From: Paratinospora sagittata | Lineage: Eukaryota > Streptophyta > Magnoliopsida > Ranunculales > Menispermaceae | Assembly: GCA_035771175.1 (NCBI GenBank) | Contig: CM069600.1 | Span: 1,951,501 to 2,015,500 of the forward strand | Length of the DNA stretch: 64,000 nt | Reading direction: 5' to 3' | Shown: positions 60,501 through 64,000 of the stretch, in pieces | How the letters are laid out: the number at the start of each line of letters is the position of its first letter | Numbering within the stretch: the stretch's first letter is position 1 | Notes under the pieces: generated by a model | The model's input: the letters and a program-made list of their open reading frames with translations, nothing else | Databases searched by the model: none | What the model was told of the DNA's origin: nothing | Position numbers and translations under genes: made by a program

Positions 60501-61725
60501 ATCTCAAGGTTATTCAGAAAACTACCAACAAGAGAAGCACAAAGTTACACTCGAAAGTAGCTGACAAAAATTGTTAACATGCAAAGTAAGAAGTCATTGA
60601 CCGCTTCAGAGATTAGAATAGGAATGTGCTGAAATCAGGACATTGGCTACTACAACCTCAACTTGGACTGGTAGGCAGGTATTTAATCAAAATGGTTGAC
60701 GTGCAAAGTAAGAAATCATTTGGTAGATTTTTTCCAAATATTTGTGATGTCAAATGGACTCAGGTGAAAGACTGTAACCATTCAAATCCGCCTCACTCAG
60801 TCACTGAGTTTTCAAGTTGCTATCAATTCAAAATTTTCCAGATAAAATTCATAAAAAAAAGAAGACGAATATTAAATCAGAGCTTCAAACATCAAAACAA
60901 AATAAAATAATAAGAGTAAAAATTCAGATAAAAGACACTTAGGTCGAGACTCCACTAGTAAGGTCCAATAGTCCAAGTTCTAGAACCATCGGAGCATCAA
61001 ACAACACGAATCAGACAAAAGACACTGAAATGAAATACAGAAAGAAAGAATCGAAGTGAATTTTCATCCTGCCCAGCCTTCCACTTTAAGAAAAGAAACA
61101 TCAAAAAAATAAAAAATAAAATAAAAACCATAAGACTAAACATCAGATGAAAGACAGTTAAAAGTCGAAACTCCACTCAGTTCAAATATTCCAAGTTCTA
61201 GAAACATATTCAAGATCAACCGCACATTGATTCCGGACCACTCATTCACCTAGTTGCTAATTCTCTATCAGCGCAAAGTTTTCCAGATAAAAAAACCAAA
61301 AATAAGACGAAGAAGAATCTGAATCTTACAATCGGAGCTTAAGCTTGAAACAACACAATGATAACACAAGCACGACACTAAAAATGAAACAAAAATAGAC
61401 AAAACGACAATAAAATAAAATAAAACTAAGAATCAAAGCAAAATTTTCTTAGTTCTCACCCTTCCACTTCGAGAAGAACAGAGAGCTCTTGAGACGAGTT
61501 CTGATCGCGAACATCTCCGGACACAGAGCTCGAAGCAGCAGTAATCAAGCCTCTTCTTCTGCCGCGATTACTAAAACTGATCAGATTACCACAAGTAACA
61601 AACGAAGAAGAAGAAGAAGAAGGAAATGTGATGGAATGAAGAGAAGTTTTGGGATTTTTGGTGGAATGGGATCGAAGAGCAGTGTAGACGAGGCAGGAAC
61701 AAGAAGCTGCTCCTGTTGTTTCCAT
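48591..61725 (-). CDS. Chloroplast-targeted HAD-like (CbbY-type fold) protein lacking catalytic Asp (11 exons, 376 aa)
   Basis: Exons in transcript order: 61460-61725, 60406-60455, 60222-60285, 59858-59906, 59715-59783, 59044-59105, 57263-57343, 56044-56198, 55844-55928, 49834-49977 and 48591-48696; all phases agree. The first 60-65 residues are Ser/Thr/Arg-rich with few acids, like a transit peptide. The rest follows the HAD/CbbY plan: motif I region LLEVEGVLMD (84-93), motif II Thr in VILTA (203), a candidate motif III Lys (248), and motif IV region LIAGGQFG (318-325). The Asp nucleophile and acid of motif I are both Glu (86, 88), and the motif IV acidic pair is Ala-Gly (320-321). Phosphatase activity is therefore doubtful. 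A plastid stromal location is inferred. Substrate unknown. Confidence 0.88.
49978..50405. other. Start of the 5.9-kb intron 9 of the HAD-like gene
   Basis: AT-rich intron sequence before the LTR. No repeat or gene was recognised here. Confidence 0.4.
50406..50625 (+). mobile_element. LTR (solo or 5') of a copia-type element with primer-binding site
   Basis: A 220-base segment begins TGTTGG and ends CCAACA, the inverted ends of an LTR. It contains 'ataaatacac' (TATA-like) and an 'aataaag' near its end. It is followed at 50627 by 'tggtatcaaagc', the binding site for initiator tRNA-Met usual in plant copia elements. No matching 3' LTR was found in the window. Confidence 0.7.
50620..50684 (+). 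repeat. Tandem duplication of the primer-binding-site region
   Basis: 'caacagtggtatcaaagc' plus 'tagtatagatc' occurs at 50621 and again, with one change, at about 50652. The primer-binding site is therefore present twice, about 31 bases apart, directly after the LTR. Confidence 0.8.
51248..53179 (+). mobile_element. 5'-truncated LINE with target-site duplication
   Basis: Encodes the last part of LINE ORF2: GDGETFRFWEDRWVG, a spacer, KFKWSLEPNGEYSCKSL, the zinc-binding start SKVKVFGWLLAHRK, and, after a MITE insertion, LWHIWLERNNRIF to a stop near 53002. A 3' UTR ends in A8 (53173-53180). A perfect 10-bp direct repeat acttcttcaa flanks it (51238-51247 and 53180-53189). The reverse-transcriptase and endonuclease parts are missing, and there are frame breaks near the zinc-binding cysteines. 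Confidence 0.88.
52056..52717 (+). mobile_element. hAT-type MITE (TAGGGGTG family) inside the LINE
   Basis: Begins 'taggggtgttcatcaacc' and ends with its inverted counterpart ('ataaacaccccta'). It is flanked by a perfect 8-bp duplication gttcttcc (52048-52055 and 52718-52725), the hAT signature. Dense GGGTTGGGTT repeats lie near both ends around an AT-rich core. It splits the LINE reading frame and has no transposase. Confidence 0.92.
53288..53667 (+). mobile_element. hAT-type MITE (TAGGGGTG family) inside the copia left arm
   Basis: Begins 'taggggtgtaagcaa' and ends 'gatttcactccta'. It is flanked by a perfect 8-bp duplication actcaaac (53280-53287 and 53668-53675). Subterminal ACCCGACCC repeats at both ends. 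The interior is collinear, as reverse complement, with the copy at 7237-7696, but its AT microsatellite is far shorter (about 53420-53434). Confidence 0.92.
54008..54441 (+). mobile_element. Copia gag fragment, right arm of the inverted repeat
   Basis: Together with the preceding spacer (from 53956: LPTFDGKKYDQWNKQMK) it encodes a Ty1/copia gag N-terminal domain that continues to a stop at 54218, then in another frame (GADKARKVCLRTL) to about 54420. It mirrors 53949 back to 51197 across a 58-base spacer. It is not intact. Confidence 0.8.
54442..54810 (+). mobile_element. LTR-element end with primer-binding site and LINE-like tail remnants
   Basis: 'cacatggtatcaaaacattg' at 54479-54498 resembles an LTR end plus an initiator-tRNA primer-binding site, with an ATG at 54531 starting a short gag-like frame. 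From about 54700 the sequence ends 'taataaagttctttg...acaaaaagaaaag', resembling a LINE tail. Each part is short, so class calls are tentative. Confidence 0.4.
54811..55843. other. End of intron 9 of the HAD-like gene
   Basis: AT-rich intronic sequence without recognised repeats or coding potential, leading to the exon 9 donor region. Confidence 0.4.
57517..58047. mobile_element. hAT-type MITE (CAGTGTTTTCAAGGC family)
   Basis: Terminal inverted repeat 'cagtgttttcaaggc' at both ends and a perfect 8-bp duplication tattacat (57509-57516 and 58048-58055). Subterminal repeats of the GCCTAGGCG type ('acgcctaggcg', 'ctaggcttcgcctaggctacg') lie at both ends around an AT-rich core with a C-rich patch (57658-57720). 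It lies in intron 6 of the HAD-like gene and has no coding capacity. Confidence 0.92.
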
Positions 61726-61797
61726 GGCCAACGTTAGAAGAAGATTTTTCGGTTCACTGAACCTGGCTCTGGTTCTGGTTCTCTTCTGCAGGTTACC

Positions 61798-61821
61798 TTT
61801 TTATAGGGGTGAAGTCACGTG
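61798..61821 (-). promoter_or_regulatory. TATA box and G-box upstream of the HAD-like gene
   Basis: On the minus strand 'ctataaaaagg' lies about 73-85 bases upstream of the ATG. A palindromic G-box CACGTG (61816-61821) sits 10 bases further upstream. A transcription start near 61770 would give a short leader of about 45 bases. G-boxes are bound by bZIP and bHLH factors and are frequent in light-regulated genes for plastid proteins; that use here is inferred. Confidence 0.6.
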
Positions 61822-62017
61822 CATTGCACGCGTAGCAGTTAAAGTCCGGTTTTTCAGACTCGACGGGTTCGGGTTTTGTTGGGACAAACCGGGCGGTCTA
61901 TACAATTATCTTATTTTTATCTTTGAAAAGTTTATCGTATTTATATTTTTTTTAAAATTATTTTTATTTTTAAAAAAATTATTTTTATTTTTTAAAAAAT
62001 TATTGAGTTAGGTTAGG

Positions 62018-62453
62018 TTACGGCTACTACCAACCCAATCTAATAAAACCCTTAAACCTAACGATTTTGGGTTGGGTTGGCCAGATTAATAAACTAATAT
62101 ATTAATTATATAATTGTATAATCTACTTATTAATCTATAAATTTTAAAAAATATTTTATAAAATTATTTGTAAGTCAAATGCAAACATAATAATAGTTTT
62201 TAAGATGTTCATATTATTTACATAATAAAATTTTGGATAATTCAATCATGAAAAGTGTCTATAACGAAAATAATAAATAGAATAATAAGTATTATTTTTT
62301 ATTAGTTCAAGTTAATTGTAAAATTTTGACTCAACCCAAATAAGATCGGATTACAAATTTTTAGACCCAACCTAATTTGACATATAAACTCAACCCAACG
62401 CAAAAGGTACGGGTTGATCGGGTTAATCAGGTTAGTTGGTAGGATGAACACCG
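62018..62453. mobile_element. Probable relic hAT-type MITE with GGGTTGG subterminal repeats
   Basis: Left end 'ttacggctactaccaaccc' and right end (complement) 'taacggtgttcatcctacca' are partly matching inverted repeats, with GGGTTGG and AACCCAACC blocks near both ends and an AT-rich core, as in the TAGGGGTG family. No convincing 8-bp duplication was found. Confidence 0.35.
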
Positions 62454-62885
62454 TTACGCATACGCTGTACATAATTTTTATTAAAATAAAGTATTCTTTT
62501 TATCAAAAAATAATTATATATTGATAAAGATTAAGAATAGGTTCCATTATAAGAGAATTAAGAGAAAGTTAATTGGAAATGACTTGAACACAACCTATTA
62601 GATGTGTTTGTTAGGAAATATGACATATTCAATATTAACAATAATGTTCGAAAACATTTGAATACTCAAAATAATATAAATAGAGATAATTACCAAAGCT
62701 AACTATGTACCAAACTCTTGAAAAATAACATCCACCTTAGTCAGCTCCAATTAATTGAGCATTCTTTTTGCCATATATTTAATAAATCCAAATAAAGCAA
62801 AAGAATGAAGTATAAGATAGTTTCTAAATATTAGTTATGGTCGTTTAGATTGGCATTACAAAGTAAGTAATAACATATAGCAAAC

Positions 62886-63076
62886 CTACTAGCGGTTGAT
62901 TGATTGGCTCGGTACGCTAATTGAGTGGCTCAGGACATTTGTCTCAGAAAACAAGATCACAAGTTCGACCCTCCACTAGCATTGGTCACTGGGGGCATCT
63001 TCCGAGTAACCAGAGACTAAGAATTAATTAAAATCGGATACCCAAACATCCTCATGGATCACAAAAAAAAAAAAAC
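62886..63076 (+). mobile_element. tRNA-derived SINE with A-tail
   Basis: A-box-like 'attgagtggctcagg' and B-box-like 'acaagttcgaccctcc' are spaced as in tRNA-derived SINEs, and the element ends in about 13 A (63062-63074). Imperfect flanking repeats 'aacatatagcaaa' and 'aacatacagtaaa' (11 of 13) look like an old target duplication. Confidence 0.65.
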
Positions 63077-64000
63077 ATACAGTAAAGCAGGACACAAAAT
63101 CATAAAAACACAAAATCATAAAAACTTCAAATACTTTTGAAATTCATGTACGTATATAATAACTAATATTTATAAAGTTAAAATTCTTGACTCACAGTGT
63201 GTTAATTTTATTATAAATTTTTAAATTACCCACTACTTTTAATATAAAATTAAATAAATTTATATAAAAAATATATTTATGAATAATTTAGTAAAAATAC
63301 ACTAATTTTTTTTTCTATACTGTAAGTAATTATAAGACTTATTTTAAAAATTATTATTTTTATCATTTTCCGCTCCCTTTTAACTTTTTTTTTGATAATT
63401 TTCAGCCTGTTTTATTTATTTATTTTTTAATAACTTTTAACCCCATTTTACCTTTTATTCCTTTTTGTTAACTTTCAAATCCTTTAATTTACATGTTTGT
63501 GAAAAAAAAAAAAAAATTCACGTGCAACGGAGGTGACCGTAGGCTAGTAATAACTAATATAAAGCCTCATTTGATTTCTCAACAATGTACATACATACTG
63601 GTCCAGGTTTTAAGGCCACAAAGCCTAGTAGTTAAAATTTAAAAGGGACCACCTTCATCCACAAAAACAAGCCAATTACTTGGACCTCAGTAACTCCAAC
63701 TTTATGCATTTCAGGTTAAATATATGAACCCTTTCACAACAAGCTTTCATAATTTCAAAAACCCTGCAAAATATAAATATATATATAAGAAAAATTAAAC
63801 AACAATTTAATGCATTAATCAGCTCTTTTGGATAATGGAAATATCAATAGAAGTGATAAAAGTTCTTTATATGTGCACTATGCCTCAAATATTACTGAGA
63901 TTATAAGTCTAATTCTGAAACATCTACATCTTGCAATTTAAACTATTCCAATTATGTAATCATATTTTCATAAAAAATAAATAAAAAATTCTATCCATGC
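63077..64000. other. AT-rich terminal spacer
   Basis: Very A/T-rich DNA with homopolymer runs and no recognised gene, RNA or transposon end. Confidence 0.4.

Noticed and set aside
61723..61731. Upstream start giving MAMETT for the HAD-like protein
   Set aside because: The first codon of that version is TTG; the first ATG is at 61725, so the protein starts METTG.
61724..62011. Plus-strand open frame of 95 codons starting MANVRRRFFG
   Set aside because: It lies over the leader and promoter of the minus-strand HAD-like gene, turns into Phe/Leu-rich AT-tract translation, and matches no family.
61804..62452. A single MITE reaching from 'taggggtgaag' at 61804 to 62452
   Set aside because: The flanking octamers do not match and the sequence after the left end is unlike the family; the left end is within the TATA/G-box region of the promoter.

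Overview
This is nuclear DNA from a flowering plant, probably a eudicot. The genes are intron-rich, the proteins belong to plant-specific or plant-typed families (CHUP1-like, plant beta-tubulin with three exons, a plastid-targeted HAD-like protein), and the spacers are AT-rich and full of plant transposon types (Ty1/copia, LINE, tRNA-derived SINE including an Au-like one, hAT-type MITEs). The species cannot be read from the window.

Layout. Three genes run on the plus strand: a CHUP1/IPGA1-like coiled-coil protein (94-5407), the exon-junction helicase eIF4A-III (11083-19129) and a beta-tubulin (21267-24193). Two long genes run on the minus strand: a Noc2/REBELOTE-type ribosome-biogenesis factor (45234 back to 25632, 13 coding exons) and a chloroplast-targeted HAD-like protein (61725 back to 48591, 11 coding exons). 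I rebuilt all five by hand from splice sites and reading phase. Each gives an uninterrupted protein (800, 413, 445, 728 and 376 aa). They are unrelated housekeeping or structural genes; nothing suggests a functional cluster.

Between and inside the genes: a satellite-like array with about 48-bp monomers in a ten-monomer, roughly 480-bp higher-order repeat occurs twice, at 7735-10870 (with an internal inversion) and at 34380-39405 inside an 8.2-kb intron of the NOC2 gene. Intron 9 of the HAD-like gene (49978-55843) holds a nested stack: an inverted pair of copia gag fragments, a LINE inserted in one arm (10-bp target duplication), a hAT MITE inserted in the LINE (8-bp duplication) and a second hAT MITE in the same copia arm. 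Other repeats are a four-copy 190-bp tandem array, three tandem LINE 3' ends, several SINEs, and a short broken pararetrovirus-like fragment.

Most notable gene-level points: the HAD-like protein has lost the usual catalytic Asp residues, two introns need GC-AG splicing, the beta-tubulin intron 1 donor is duplicated 66 bp downstream in frame, and the satellite array is both intronic and close to the eIF4A-III start. No prokaryotic-type system, CRISPR array, rRNA or tRNA gene was seen.
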